Below are positions 22,584 to 34,100 of a stretch of DNA of 64,000 bases, in pieces. Every line of letters begins with the position of its first letter. Position 1 is the first letter of the stretch. The stretch is taken from contig CM025850.1 of NCBI GenBank assembly GCA_003952965.2, positions 3,149,269-3,213,268 on the forward strand, written 5' to 3'. The position numbers were made by a program, and so were the translations under genes. The notes below the pieces were generated by a model. The model searched no databases, was not told the DNA's origin, and saw nothing but the letters and a program-made list of their open reading frames with translations. The stretch is from Morella rubra (lineage: Eukaryota > Streptophyta > Magnoliopsida > Fagales > Myricaceae).

Positions 22584-25430
22584 TTTTTTTTGGGGGGGTA
22601 AATGGTAAGTATATTTCCCAAAGAGCAATACAAAGTTAGGGCTCAGCCCTTAATTACAAAAGAGAGCATAACAGAAAGTTAACTGGGTGTAAAGAAAACA
22701 AGAAGTTAACTGGGCGCAAGGATAACAACAACAACGCCATGGTCACATAAGTGACAAGGAGTCAACCAAAAAAAGAAAGGTGCCACTTCCTAGCCAAGGT
22801 CATATTTGCAGAGCTTAGGGGGACCTGCTTGAACAAACATGCCCTATCTGTGACATTGTACACAATCTCATTAAACACCTCCACCAACTTGCGCTTTCCT
22901 TCTTTGATACATTCGCTGATTGCGCTCCCTCCAAATTGCATAGACAGCGAAAGCAAGAGTGAGTTTCCCAACTCGAGCATACAAGGATGTGCCTTTCAGA
23001 CATTGAGCAGCCCATGAGATCATGTCTTTCCAACTCCTCGGGTCACAGGGGAAGCCACACCTCTCACATTAAAGAATCCAAATTCTCCTCGAAAAGGGGC
23101 AATCAAAAAATAAGTGGTTACAGTATTCGGTGTTAGTATCACATAGGGTACATTGGACCTCAATAACCATCCCAAAATGCTTCAACTGATTTTGCGTGTA
23201 GAGCTTCTCACAAATAGCCAACCATAAAATGAATGAGAACCTTGGTATATGTTCTTTGAACCACAATAGATGGTACCACTCCATAGGTTGTTGAGGTGTT
23301 CTAAAAATCTACAAGGCGCTTGCAACAAAAAAGCAGCCACTAGATGAGGGAGACCATCTAACATGATCATCACTAGATTAGCAGGGCTGAAAGGTCGGAG
23401 GAGTTTCAGTAGCCACATCAAGCCAAAACAGTGGAGGTCCATTTGAAGGCCAACACCATTGGTTACCATCAATGATGTCTGCGACTCTAGCATTGATGCC
23501 AAGTTCAGAATTGAGGATAGATGCCCGAGAGATTTGCCTGGAAAGGGGTCCAAGAAGATGCCAGTTGTCAAACCATAAGGAGGTGGCAGCCCCATTGCCA
23601 ATCACACTTTTAAAATTATCTCTCACATTATCTCTCAGCTTTAAGAGTTTTCGCCAGCACCAAGTGCTATTTCCAAGGATCTTGATGTCCCATAAAGACC
23701 TATCACAAATCAGGTTCGCCTTAATCCACTTTGACCACATCGAATCACCATCATCAGTGAGGATGTGCCATAAATGTTTGGTAGTTGCCGCCAGATTCTA
23801 ACTACTTAGGTCAGGGATTCCGAGCCCACCTTCCTTCCTAGTCATGCATACATCTTTCCATGCCACCTTGGATCCACCCCTTATAGGTTCAGAACCTCTC
23901 CAAAGAAAGGATCTCAACATGCTCTCAATTAAATAAATTACATGCTTAGGGAGGAGGAAAAGAGAGGACCAGTACCTCTGTATGGCAAGCAAAACAGACT
24001 TAATAAGCTGAAGTCTCCCTGCGTATGACAAATAATTATTCACCCAGGATTTAATGCGCGCTAGAATTCTGTCACAAAGTGCTTGGCAATCATGCTTCCT
24101 CAGTTTAGAAGAGATCAGGGGGACCCCAAGGTACCGAACTTGGAGTGTGCCATCCTCAAAGCCTAACAACTCCTGAATCTGCCTTTTCACCTCCCCACCA
24201 ATGCCACATGAGAACCGATGACTCTTTCTAAGATTGGGGTGGAGCCCAAAAACCAAACCAAAATGAGAAATACATTGTTTGACAAGGGAAACAGATTGTA
24301 CCTCACCTTTAGCAAAAATGAGCAAGTCATCTGCGAAACAAAGGTGGGAAAGCTTCGTTTTCTAGCATCTTCAGTGATACTTAAAGGAGCCTGGCTGAAT
24401 AGAATTGTCTAGAAGACCAGAAAATGCCTCCACGATGAGGGTAAACAAGTGGGGTGACATTGGGTCCCCTTGCCGCAAACCTCTCTTCGTTGGGAAAAAA
24501 CCACAAAGGCTCCCGTTGATGTTAATAGAAAATGTGGCAGTGGTATCACACTCAGTAATCCATTTGATAGCCAACGGAGGGAAGCCAACAGCATTAAGTA
24601 TAGCGAGCAAAAAATCCCAATGTACCATATCATATGCTTTCATAAGATCTACCTTAATGGCGCACCTAGGTGTCCCCTTGTCCCTGTGGTAATTGTGAAG
24701 CAATTCTTGGGCAAGAAGAATATTATCCCCAATCCTACGCCATTGAATAAATGCAGTTTGCTGCTGCCCGACCAAATAAGGCATGAGTCCTTTCATTCAA
24801 TTCGCAATGATTTTTGTGATGCATTTATAAACAGTGTTGCAACAAGATATAAGTTTGAAATCCTTTAAATAAGAAGCATTTGGGACTTTAGGTATTAAAG
24901 CAACCGCAGTACAATTCACTTGCTTCAAAAGTCTCCCAAAAGTAAAGAATGAAAGTATTGCCTCCACCACACTAGGACCAGTAATGCTCCAAGTCTTCTT
25001 AAAAAAGGAGGAATTAAAACCATCTGGACCAAGCGCTTTTGCCTCAACAATAGAAAACATAGAATCTTTGATCTCTTCAGAGGTAACCTCTCTACACATC
25101 TCCTCTTGCTGGGCGGCAGTTAGCCTTCTACCAATAAGTCCGCAAACAAAATTACGGGGAAGGGCCTGCTGATTGTCTTGTTCACTCCATAGCCGTTTGT
25201 AAAACTCAACAGTCTCATCACGCACTTCCTCCTGCTGAGTAGCACAAGTTCCATCCTCCCTTGTTATAGAACAAATTTTGCTCTGACTATGATATCTTCC
25301 CACTGATTTAAAGAAGAATTTAGTGTACGTGTCGCCATGTTCCAACCACTTAATTCTAGACTTTTTCGTGTACTCTTCCTGCTGTATTATTCTTGTATAT
25401 GAATATTTATATATATCACACTTGTCAAGA
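22584..25430 (-). mobile_element. LINE retrotransposon, 5'-truncated
   Basis: A non-LTR retrotransposon on the minus strand. Its 3' end is at 22584-22592, where T9 on the plus strand is the A-tail. The coding part is about 23060-25360, ending upstream in a truncated reverse transcriptase. Endonuclease and ORF1 are missing, which is the usual 5' truncation of LINEs. The 5' edge lies somewhere between 25360 and 25430, where homology to the EF-hand duplication begins. It lies just beyond the MSL gene, tail to tail. No clear target duplication was found. Confidence 0.85.
23060..25360 (-). pseudogene. LINE ORF2 fragment: reverse transcriptase and zf-RVT
   Basis: Read on the minus strand from about 25360 down. 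WLEHGDTYTKFFFKSVGRYH, then EAKALGPDGFNSSFFKKTW, VALIPKVPNASYLKDFK, KVDLMKAYDMVHWDFLLA, RGLRQGDPMSPHLF, the catalytic CFADDLLIFAKG (near 24330), YLGVPLISSKL and GGLGIPDL give the whole reverse transcriptase. The zf-RVT zinc region (CTLCDTNTEYCNHLFFDCPF) lies at about 23090-23150. The FADD catalytic motif is intact. Frames change at about 24796, 24370 and 23798 and again within 23180-23740, and the N-terminal endonuclease is absent, so it is dead. A longer upstream frame to 25552 runs into unrelated sequence and is not LINE. Confidence 0.85.
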
Positions 25431-25653
25431 AAAAAAAATGGCAGAAAGAAAAAGACTAGCCCCAAAAACGATGATAATAAACAGAAAATCCTACCAAGGG
25501 AAGCAAGGGAGCATATATCACGTATATCACTTTTTTGGGTTTGTCGCAGCATTGGACACTAAAAATAGCATGAACACGCATACAGATTCATCTCATGAAC
25601 AAGCAGATGAATTCAGTTCGAGAGGAATAAACTCTCCATTGGGACTCCAGAGG

Positions 25654-25915
25654 TCAGTGTTGAAACAACACAACCGCAGGAATGACAAGCGATGCATAAA
25701 TGGAATTGGGTAACTTCTGCACCACCTTCCCTACACCCGGCAAACCCTCAGTAACCCTCTTTGTTGCCATCGCAATAGTTGGTGCCACAGCCAAAGTGAG
25801 TATCAGCCCCTCACTAACAGCAATGAGTGTATCAGTTGTGAGCTGCCGGATAAACCTCACAAATTCCTCTCGATTAGTCTCTCCATCAAGGTATAGATGG
25901 CAGTTCTGCAGAGAA
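25654..25915 (-). pseudogene. EF-hand gene last exon, decayed copy
   Basis: The acceptor CTGCAG precedes AACTGCC at 25915. The exon encodes an 86-residue tail including GLILTLAVAPTIAMATKR and GVGKVVQKLPNSIYASL, and stops at TGA 25654-25656, a few residues earlier than expected from the plus-strand copy. In the EF-hand loop the first and third calcium ligands, Asp and Asn in the plus copy (DLNLDGEIDREE), are His and Tyr here (HLYLDGETNREE), so calcium binding is unlikely. The GVGK frame is uninterrupted, unlike the plus-strand gene. No upstream exons are present; a pseudogene fragment is the best reading. Confidence 0.8.
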
Positions 25916-26181
25916 GAATGAAAAAACAAACATTTTAGGTGCTGATAATGTGGAAGGAATGCAAACATTTGGCCTCATCTTCCAAGATTACCCTTGACTA
26001 CCACAAATAATAGATCCCAACAGTCTCACAGCATGAAAGCATAGTAGGCCATCAAGGTCTAGATATCAGGTATATCAAACGAGATGCATCAAAAAATTTG
26101 TAAACTTGCTCCTATGCCTAATATACAATAGAAATACAAAAGTCACTAAGGAAACAAGATATTTTTCCATGAGAATAGCAC

Positions 26182-26343
26182 AAAGTCCAACTCGATTGAA
26201 TCAGACGCATTATCATAGAAAAAATCTGATATAATAAAGTCCAACTCGATTGAATCAGGCGCATTATCATAGAAAAAATCTGATATAATAAAGTCCAACT
26301 CGATTGAATCAGACGCATTATCATAGCAAAAACCTGATATAAT
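26182..26343. repeat. Three 54-bp tandem repeats
   Basis: Units start at 26182, 26236 and 26290 with AAAGTCCAACTCGATTGAAT and end GATATAAT, with one to three changes between units. The plus-strand counterpart near 55510-55570 has a single unit, so the triplication happened after the duplication. Confidence 0.95.
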
Positions 26344-26658
26344 AACCAGACTTGCCTATTATTGGCTATTATGGAATTGCTTCGGATTAGGGATTCATAA
26401 AATCAACCATTGAATTCAAAAACTAAACAGAAGAGAATAGGCATTAGTCATGAACCAGCTAAATTACCCTCAGTTTTCTCATCAACTCTTTGGAGAAAGG
26501 CAAAAAAAACTTCTGGTGGCACCCTAATAGATCAAAAATCCTAGAGGCAAAGTAGTAGGCTTGTAAACCAACCTAATTGCATATTAAAGGATCAGTTAGG
26601 CCAGAAATTGTGGGGGCTGGTTCAAGCCATAGACCCCAAAATCAGAAAGTCCAGTCCC

Positions 26659-26659
<1 letters not shown>

Positions 26660-26691
<32 letters not shown>
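26660..26691. repeat. Poly-C run of about 32 bases
   Basis: An uninterrupted run of C, followed by CTCC-rich sequence to about 26704. It sits in the intron part of the EF-hand duplicate. Such runs are unstable, and their length in an assembly is often wrong. Confidence 0.85.
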
Positions 26692-26694
<3 letters not shown>

Positions 26695-27045
26695 TCCCTC
26701 CCTCTATCTAATCCCCAGAGTCTAAAAAGATCGCTTTCCCCTGTATGTTTTGAAGAGGGGGAAAAATTCCATTTAAATCCAAGATTCAAAGTTGAGATTT
26801 GAGAAGGGAACATTATGCTCTGGAAACCCCTATTCATGTACTCTACTAGCTTACGTGAAAAAAATGTACGAACTCTACTACTGTCAAAATTAACTCATTA
26901 AACAATCAATCAAATAACAAAATATATTTTGCAAGGGGAAGATCAGGTGGTCTTGGGCTTGGTCAATGGCCTTGATAACACATGGATTATTTAATTCAAA
27001 ACGCAAACAATATAAACAAATTATACATATTACATCCATTTCTCA

Positions 27046-28434
27046 TCACAATCTCATAAAATTGGCGCTAGGTGCTGATATCTCCATCTCATTGTTGTCT
27101 CCAAAAAAAGCATTCTCCTCCAAGCTGCCGATGTTATCCTCTTGCTCAAGATCTATTTGAATATTTTCATCCTCAGAATCATTTTCGAACAAACCATCAT
27201 CTTCCATGTCTGACATATCACTAAAAGTTTCAATCTTCTTCTTCTTTCCTCGATAACCAATAAAACCCTGGATCTTTTCCCTCCAAAGCACCCATGGCCC
27301 TTTGTTGATGAGCTCAGAGCGTTCGTAAGCTTCCGTCAAGAAGACACTAAATCTCTTTCCTCTCTCCGAAACATAGAAAATCCCAAAATGCTTTAAAAGA
27401 AGCCTCATCAACTTCTGAGGCATCACAAGTTCCTGCCGAAAATGCGTAAGATGATCAGTTACCAATCTCTTCTCAATAGAAAAGCTTAGCAGCTCGTGCA
27501 TAACGGCAACAGCCCTCTTATCAAACTCTAGAGAGCCGGCTTTGAGTTCCCGGGCATCCGCGTAGGGGGACAAATAAGACCTCTTCTGGAAGTGCTCAAT
27601 CTTTCCTCCATATCTATATACTTTCTTGTAATTAGGAGGGAATTTCAAAGGAAAAGGAAGCGAAAGCAATCCTGGAGCATGAACATTATTAGTAACCTCA
27701 GTTATCTCCATCGCCTTCTTCTCCAACTCAGTAATAGCCCAATTTGCGTTCCAAGAGACGAGTTCCAAATACTCGATCTCATCCACATCGCACTTAACCA
27801 CCTTGAACAACTGAGGATACTTGTGTGCCCAATTGGTTCGAAAATCAGTTGGCAAGCAAAAGTCCCGTCTAAAATGTGCAATCTTATCCAAACGGAGCCG
27901 TTTATCTACTGACATCATTAGAAATCTTGTGACATGCTCGGCGGCCTTGTCTTGGTGCTTCTCGATTATTTTCTCCTCCTCTTCAACCAATTTCTCGGCC
28001 TGCTTGGTCATTCCGCACCACAACACCCCGTTTCGGTCCTTGTAGAGTTCAAAGAGCTTCGGGGACTTGCGAATGAAGTCAGAGATCTTGTGGGGTTTTG
28101 GGAGGTTGATCTGCCTCCGGAACTCGTCCAGAGAGCGCACCGGAATGATCATCTCGGGCTCCTTCTTTAGAACCTCCATCAAGAAGAGGACCTTGTTTGC
28201 TATCTTCCACTTCTCGGTTACAATTTCCAGATCGTGCACCCGTTTGTTCATGCTTCTGTCTTGTACACGCCTACTGCTGGTCATAAATCGAGGCTGATTC
28301 ATGGACCACCAATTGATGACTCGTGCCAACAAATATGCAGACTCATCGAAGCGAAAAAGTGGGACAAGAAGCTTAGTTTTGTTGAGCTTATTCATCGGAA
28401 AGGCTGAGGTGATCTCAACAATTCTTGGACCCAT
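27046..28434 (-). CDS. PORR-domain organellar RNA-binding protein
   Basis: Member of the plant organelle RNA recognition (PORR) family, whose studied members enter mitochondria or chloroplasts and help splice group II introns. From ATG 28434 the product is 462 residues. The N-terminal ~50 residues are basic and hydrophobic (KLLVPLFRF, LLARVINWW), as expected of a transit peptide. The PORR domain runs from about residue 56 (RRVQDRSMNKRVHDLE) through KISDFIRKSPKLFELYKDR, SVDKRLRLDKIAHFRRDF and SFSIEKRLVTDHLTHFRQEL to about 395. An acidic tail (about 410-455) ends the protein. The open frame extends to 28638, but the extra 68 residues are encoded by a non-coding repeat (28476-28640), so the inner ATG is chosen. 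An intron acceptor (AACCAG) probably lies just upstream near 28465. The gene looks intact; its target RNA is unknown. Confidence 0.85.
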   Translation of the reverse strand: MGPRIVEITSAFPMNKLNKTKLLVPLFRFDESAYLLARVINWWSMNQPRFMTSSRRVQDRSMNKRVHDLEIVTEKWKIANKVLFLMEVLKKEPEMIIPVRSLDEFRRQINLPKPHKISDFIRKSPKLFELYKDRNGVLWCGMTKQAEKLVEEEEKIIEKHQDKAAEHVTRFLMMSVDKRLRLDKIAHFRRDFCLPTDFRTNWAHKYPQLFKVVKCDVDEIEYLELVSWNANWAITELEKKAMEITEVTNNVHAPGLLSLPFPLKFPPNYKKVYRYGGKIEHFQKRSYLSPYADARELKAGSLEFDKRAVAVMHELLSFSIEKRLVTDHLTHFRQELVMPQKLMRLLLKHFGIFYVSERGKRFSVFLTEAYERSELINKGPWVLWREKIQGFIGYRGKKKKIETFSDMSDMEDDGLFENDSEDENIQIDLEQEDNIGSLEENAFFGDNNEMEISAPSANFMRL

Positions 28435-28459
28435 ATGTACCAGTACAAGTGCGTTCACC

Positions 28460-28640
28460 AGCTGGTTTGTAAATTTGCAAACATAAAATCTACAAAGTGA
28501 AGTAAAAAATTGAATCATGCAATGCAACCAGCTTATTTGCAAATTTACAAACATAAAATCTACAAAGTGAAACTTAACATCTAAACATGCCAACCCAACC
28601 AGCAAGTTTGCAAATTTGCACACATAAAATTTAAACAATC
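28460..28640. repeat. Three degenerate ~70-bp repeats upstream of the PORR start
   Basis: The segment TTGCAAACATAAAATCTACA occurs at about 28476 and, with changes, at about 28544 and 28612, each preceded by ACCAGC. The spacing is about 68 bases. The repeats create a spurious in-frame extension of the PORR reading frame. Confidence 0.8.
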
Positions 28641-29379
28641 TAAAATCAGACCATCAAAACTAAAACACTCCAATCATGAAACCAACCAACAAATGAGCAC
28701 CAACTCAAACTCAAAATACAACAATCCATCTCCCCAAAGTTCAATTATTCAGTATCAAAAACTACCCAACCAAGACAACATTCAAATTCAATTACAAGTT
28801 CATGACATAATACTCTCTATGAAGATAAACAATTTACTATATGATGCTATACCGTGAACTACAAATAGAAAAGAGATGCCAGTTTATTACATGTAAACCA
28901 AAAAACAAAAACTGATGAAGGAAATACATCTCCTTAACTTATGCATCGTTAGTGGCATGCACATATCATTTCCAAAACACATAGGCGTAATAGATTTTCT
29001 AAATATGCTCATTCCACTACTTCACAACAATTAATACAGGCAATAAACCAATACGGAAGCCAACATTGAAATCTAGCAGCACTATATTATTCCACTGCCT
29101 TTCGTCAATACAACAAATCTCTAAGAATATTTGACATCAATGGCATTATGACGTTACACCCTATTCAAGCACTAAACCAAAACAACATGAAGACCAGATC
29201 AAATATCACCAACAATAACTACCAGCTCCAACTTGCCGCCGACAGACGAAGCAAGGATTTTTGTCAAATGAGATATTCTCAATCCAAAAGAATATTCAAA
29301 GCCTCAGATTTCGGTTTTGATTCAAGATTCAATATAACAAGGAAATATAAACCTATTTAACTTACAAAGTGCCATTTAC

Positions 29380-29760
29380 CAATAGCTGAAGGCTAGGGAC
29401 CGAATTTCGAATAAGCCGGGACTAAATTTCAAATCCTCGACAATCTGCAAAGAGAGGGAGAAAGAATGAGTCTAACAACTACAAGTAAGATCAAGACAGC
29501 ATGGAAAGAAATAGGAAAGAGAAAATCCATACCAAATTGCCGATTGCTGTGCGGGACCGAGGAATGCCAAGTCCAAACGTGGAGACAGCAGAGTTGGGGA
29601 CCATGACGAGAGATGAGAGAGAGGTGAGACCGTGAGCGAGAAGTGGTTGCTCCTCGGTCGGGTTCAGAGGCAGGACTTGAGTGAGAGAGGCAGAGTCAGA
29701 GAGGGAGGCGAGAGGCTGCAACGCAAAGACGAGGAAGGGAAGTCCGGAGGACCGTAGTTC
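29380..29760 (-). other. Likely 5' UTR exons of the PORR gene
   Basis: On the minus strand, a CT-rich exon ends at 29533 with donor GTATGG. A second exon, 29380-29444, lies between acceptor TTTGCAG and donor GTAAAT. The next acceptor would be near 28465 beside the PORR start. Joined, they do not keep one frame into the PORR ATG, so they are read as leader. They contain an upstream ATG (about 29623). Cap site and exon 1 start are not known; transcript data would settle this. Confidence 0.45.
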
Positions 29761-29764
29761 GAAA

Positions 29765-30598
29765 ATTGCGATTCTTTAGACCAAACGACACCGTTTATGT
29801 CCTTCCTAATTTTTCTATCAAATTATTATCTTATAAATATAAATTATTTATTTTTAAATTAATAGGCCAGTTCACGTCAGGACCGAGCAACAAGCCCATC
29901 TTCCTAGTCCCCGAAGCTCGACCAAAAATTGTTGGGTTTGTGAAATATGGGCCCAATCGAAAAGTCCGCCTCCCGTAGGTTCTAGCCGAAAGTGATAGGC
30001 TCGGTTGGTTTTAGCAGGCCCATCAGTTTGGACCTTGGATGCACTACCTTATAAGTTGAAATCCTATTCGTGCTTTCATATTCAACAAGAGATGAAGCGC
30101 CAGTAGAGTTGTTACCCAGTTGGTATCACTTACTATTCACTTTCTCCAAGGTTAGGAGTTTATGAGTAGACATAAATTGAAATCGCTTGCGAAAGTAAAA
30201 CCTGATCTTAGGCCTAGTGGATGGGCTGAGACTCTCTAGTGGCTTTACTAGTACTGTGGTGACGAGCTCACCCATTGAATAGTAGCTTTGGCTCAAACCG
30301 AACATTCTGCAACGGGAGAGCTCTTATGGTTACAGCCAGAGAGAGTCGCTACACTGGTCGCTTACTTTCACCCTTTTAATAAAAAATACAAAACAACAAC
30401 AACAACAACAAGGGATGAAGAAATAATTTATTTCATGGAGAGTATGGTTTAAGACATTGCTGAGTGGAAGAATACAATATCTATTTGTTAGTGTAGAATT
30501 AACTTTTTCTTGCTTTATTGCTTTGGGAGTTGATTTATGAAAGAGCATTATATAAACACCCTTTCAATTGTTAGGAATGTGTTTTACTTCTTTTTTGA
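29765..30598. other. Intergenic, no gene recognised
   Basis: No coding signal found. A (CAA)n run lies near 30392-30412. Confidence 0.4.
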
Positions 30599-30652
30599 TG
30601 AATCAATTACAATGGATCAGATGGTTCATGGTGACTATTTGGAATAGCAACT

Positions 30653-31052
30653 TATGGGCCATAATGTGATCAGCCCAGACCAATCGAATAGGTAAGCCAT
30701 CATCAGGCTTGTTCAAGATCAATAAGCCCATTCGGGGCCCTCAACGCACATGAATACGAAATAATTCCCCCTTATCCTCCCACCTGGCTATTCAAAAACC
30801 TTTTGGACTCCCTGTAAGGTTAAGAGACCTAGCATCCATCGTATTAGACCCCTTTTAGGACTATGGTACCCCCCATCCTATATAAGAAAGGTACTCCCAT
30901 TATATTTTGGTTAAGCTTAATTAATTATTTAGACTAAAACATTTCTCAAGATTTAACTTTAGCATCAAAGGCTCCACATCCGACGCCCCCCTCTCTTTTT
31001 ATTCCTTTCAGGTCTAATCGGCTCCGACTCTTGGTGATTTTGGTATCATCAT
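30653..31052 (+). mobile_element. Solo LTR, gypsy type, 400 bp
   Basis: A 400-base block interrupts the left gypsy LTR piece. The interrupted site is shown by the uninterrupted match at 50940-50960. CAACT flanks it on both sides (30648-30652 and 31053-31057), a 5-bp target duplication. Its end, GGTGATTTTGGTATCATCAT, and the TATATAAG at about 30880 are typical of gypsy LTRs in plus orientation. No internal region remains, as expected after LTR-LTR recombination. Confidence 0.7.
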
Positions 31053-31104
31053 CAACTATCCTTCTTCTCTTATCCTTCGTATCTGCATCATAAACAAGAA
31101 ATCC

Positions 31105-34100
31105 CACCTAAAAACAAGTTTAGATCCAATACTACACCTAGAGAAGGGGTGAATAGGAATTAAAAATTTAAACACCTTTCCGTTTCATAGAAAATAACAA
31201 ATAAAATATCAATATAATGAAAATATCAAATTTGTCAAATTTGGATTCCAGCCTTCTAGCCTTAGACTGATTGTAATCTGTTTGAAAAGCAATTTTTGAT
31301 AGAACAGTAAAATCTTTATATGAAGATTGTTTAATTAAAGTGCCAAACACTTAATTAATCAATCAAGATGAATAAAGATATTAATAAAATCACAAGAACA
31401 ACTTAAGTAAAATAAGCAAGTAACCAAGACAATGAAGATAAGGAATTTTGGTTACGAAGTGAAAATCTCTTGAGGGTGTCTTCCTCCAAGAGATAAAAAC
31501 TCTTCGGGTGTGCGAAAGCTACACCAATCAATCCACTAAGAACTTTTGAACTTTACAAGATGACAATCCTAAGTAAAATCTTTCACTTTTTCAGATCTCT
31601 TAACTTCAATAAAACCACCCAAGAAACCTTCTTGGGCCGGTGCCCAGCACACAATTCAGTGACCAGAACTTCGGTTAGGTCTTACGCAGATGTCGACGAA
31701 CTCATCAGCCCTTTGATCGCTTTTGAAAAAGGTTAATTCCAAGTGTAGAATTTGTCAAATTACAATCAATGGAAGATCTAAGGTTATTTCCACAGGGATG
31801 AGATTTTTGTGCCTTTTGAAATCTGTGGTTTAAACTTAAAGAAATTGACAGCAAGTGATTTGATTTTTTTTTTTTGTTTTTATTTTTGTTTTTAAAAAGG
31901 AAAATAATTGATTGAAATTAATATTGAACTACAAATTATGCCTAAACTATAATCAAAGCTAAATGCAAGAATCACGAAAAGCTAACTAACAAGTTTTAAA
32001 GTTAAAATGGAAAACAAACTACTATAGAAACTTGAAGAGGCAGATTATCAAACACCTGAGATGTGGTTTCCTTAGCATTGATTCTCTATTAACTTGATTT
32101 TTCCAATTGATTAACTCAGCTGCTTAGATACTCAAATCTACAACAATCAGATAATAAATCCATTCAACCCCAATCAAAGTAATTAAGATAAATTCATGGC
32201 AAGAGGAGATAATAATAAACTTGAAATAGCTAATTGAAGCCTTGCATTCATTTGGATTATATGTGCCAAACGTCAACATAAAATCCAAAGCAAGAGAATC
32301 AATCACTGCCAAAATCATATATCCCAAAAAGCAACGAAATTGCAATTAACATAGTAACAACATCCATTGATTTGATTACAAATCAACACCAAGTACTACC
32401 CACAACTCAGATGAAAGAGATTTAGCTATACATTCTCATAAAAGCGATCATGACATATATAGGAAAGAAATCTCATCACCCAATGATCGATACAAAACTG
32501 CAAGTGTACAGTATCATAGTTTTATAGTAAAGTGATGAGAAGAGTGTAGTCCTCAGGGATTGATAACTCACTTTTGACAAGTATCAAAATTATTCTAATC
32601 TCAATTTTATTTAGAAAAAAATAACTTGTAATTCCAAACTAAAATAATAATCAAAAAAAAAAAAAACAAAAGGAATTATTCAATGGAACAATTGATAAGA
32701 AGAAATGAAAATTTCTAGGAAACCGATTTCACCTAGTCCCTCGATATGCGTATCTTATCTAACTAATCGAATTAAAATCTCTAAGTTTGTTAGCAAGATC
32801 TCCTAAATCATCCAAATACCTCTTTCGATAATCAATTGGATCAATTCTTGAACATTAGCTCACACAAGAGTGTGCAAAGTAATAAACAAGAAAGCATTAA
32901 GAACAAGAATTCTTTTCTCAAAACTTAACAGGTTCTTCTAGGTCTTTCGATCCTATATTTACCTATGCTAAATTATCCACAGGTCTATTCCATAATTTCC
33001 TCTTTCGAAAGCAAATCACAAAATTCAAATCATCTAATTGATGGCCAGTCAATTAAAAGCAATGAGCTAAGAATAATTCAAACAAACAGAGAAGAGATTT
33101 ACTTCAAATTAAAACAGAAAAGCAAGCATATCTGAGACTTGATAACAATCGTTTTTCTAGAATGATAACGTTTAGTTCATGCTGGAATTAAATTCAACCG
33201 AAACAATTTTTTAGCATCGATGATTCTCCTCAAAAAAATAAAAATAAAAAAATCTTCAAAATTGGAAGAGCAAGCATTTTTTCTCCTGCAATCCTTCGCT
33301 CCTCGCTATTCCTCCCTGCAATTTCGCTACTACCCATTCCTTTAAAATCTACCGCATATTTCAAATTCTTCATCTTGTTTTTTCTGCTCTTTTTTCCTCC
33401 TTTTTCGAACCAACCAAGCCAACAACCTATATTCGCAAATCTGATTTGAATGAGAGAGTTCCATGATGCGCTTCTATCTCCCAAAATCTTCTCCCCTTTT
33501 CTAAAACTTAGCCTCTGTACGCTTGAAATTTGAAAAGAGATGTTGGGCTTTCATAAAAGGTGGGCTTAGTCCTCCATCATAATGGGCTGTCAAGACATTT
33601 GTCTTCATTTTCCTTTAAACTGAAACAAAAGATAAATGAGTGACAATGGAGTCTTAAACCCAACCAAAGAAATAAAAATAAATAATATTTCATTAAAAAC
33701 TAAAGTTAAGAAGTAATAAAATATAAGAATTTATGCAAATCATCACCCAAACAGAAGATTTTCTTGAAAAAAAAAACAGAAAATTAAGTAACATTAGAGA
33801 ACAGAGCAACTAAAATGAAAATGGGAGAAGCAATATTACTCGACTACAACATCCAAATCCCAAAGAAGAAGATGAAAACTAATATAACCGTTTTTCATTG
33901 TGATTCTCTTCTCTCTTCAATCCGCCTTCCTCTCTCTTCCATCAGCCTCAAGGCTTGGGAATTTTGATTCTTTTTTTCCCCCTTTGCCCTTTAATCTCCA
34001 ACTCTTTTACTTTAAGGTGTGTGCTCAAATTTTAGGACAAAAATGCCCTCCTACAATATTAAGTGAATGTTAGTGAATGGGCCACAAAAGTTTTGACAAT

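Larger units (their letters stand above)
25430..26985 (-). repeat. Inverted duplicate of the 3' part of the EF-hand gene
   Basis: Read on the minus strand, this matches 55015-56335 on the plus strand over its whole length: the downstream stretch with TATGCTCCCTTGCTTC, the last exon, the intron, and the upstream edge CAAGGCCATTGACCAAGCCC. Similarity is roughly 80-85% by eye. It carries expansions absent from the other copy: three 54-bp units at 26182-26343 and a C32 run at 26660-26691. Exons 1-3 of the gene are not in this copy. Confidence 0.85.

Noticed and set aside
26608..26837. Pro-rich and Gly-rich frames over the C32 run
   Set aside because: They are created by the homopolymer; no domain.
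30060..30150. Possible tRNA-like stretch (CCCAGTTGGTATCACT)
   Set aside because: No cloverleaf could be formed around it by eye.
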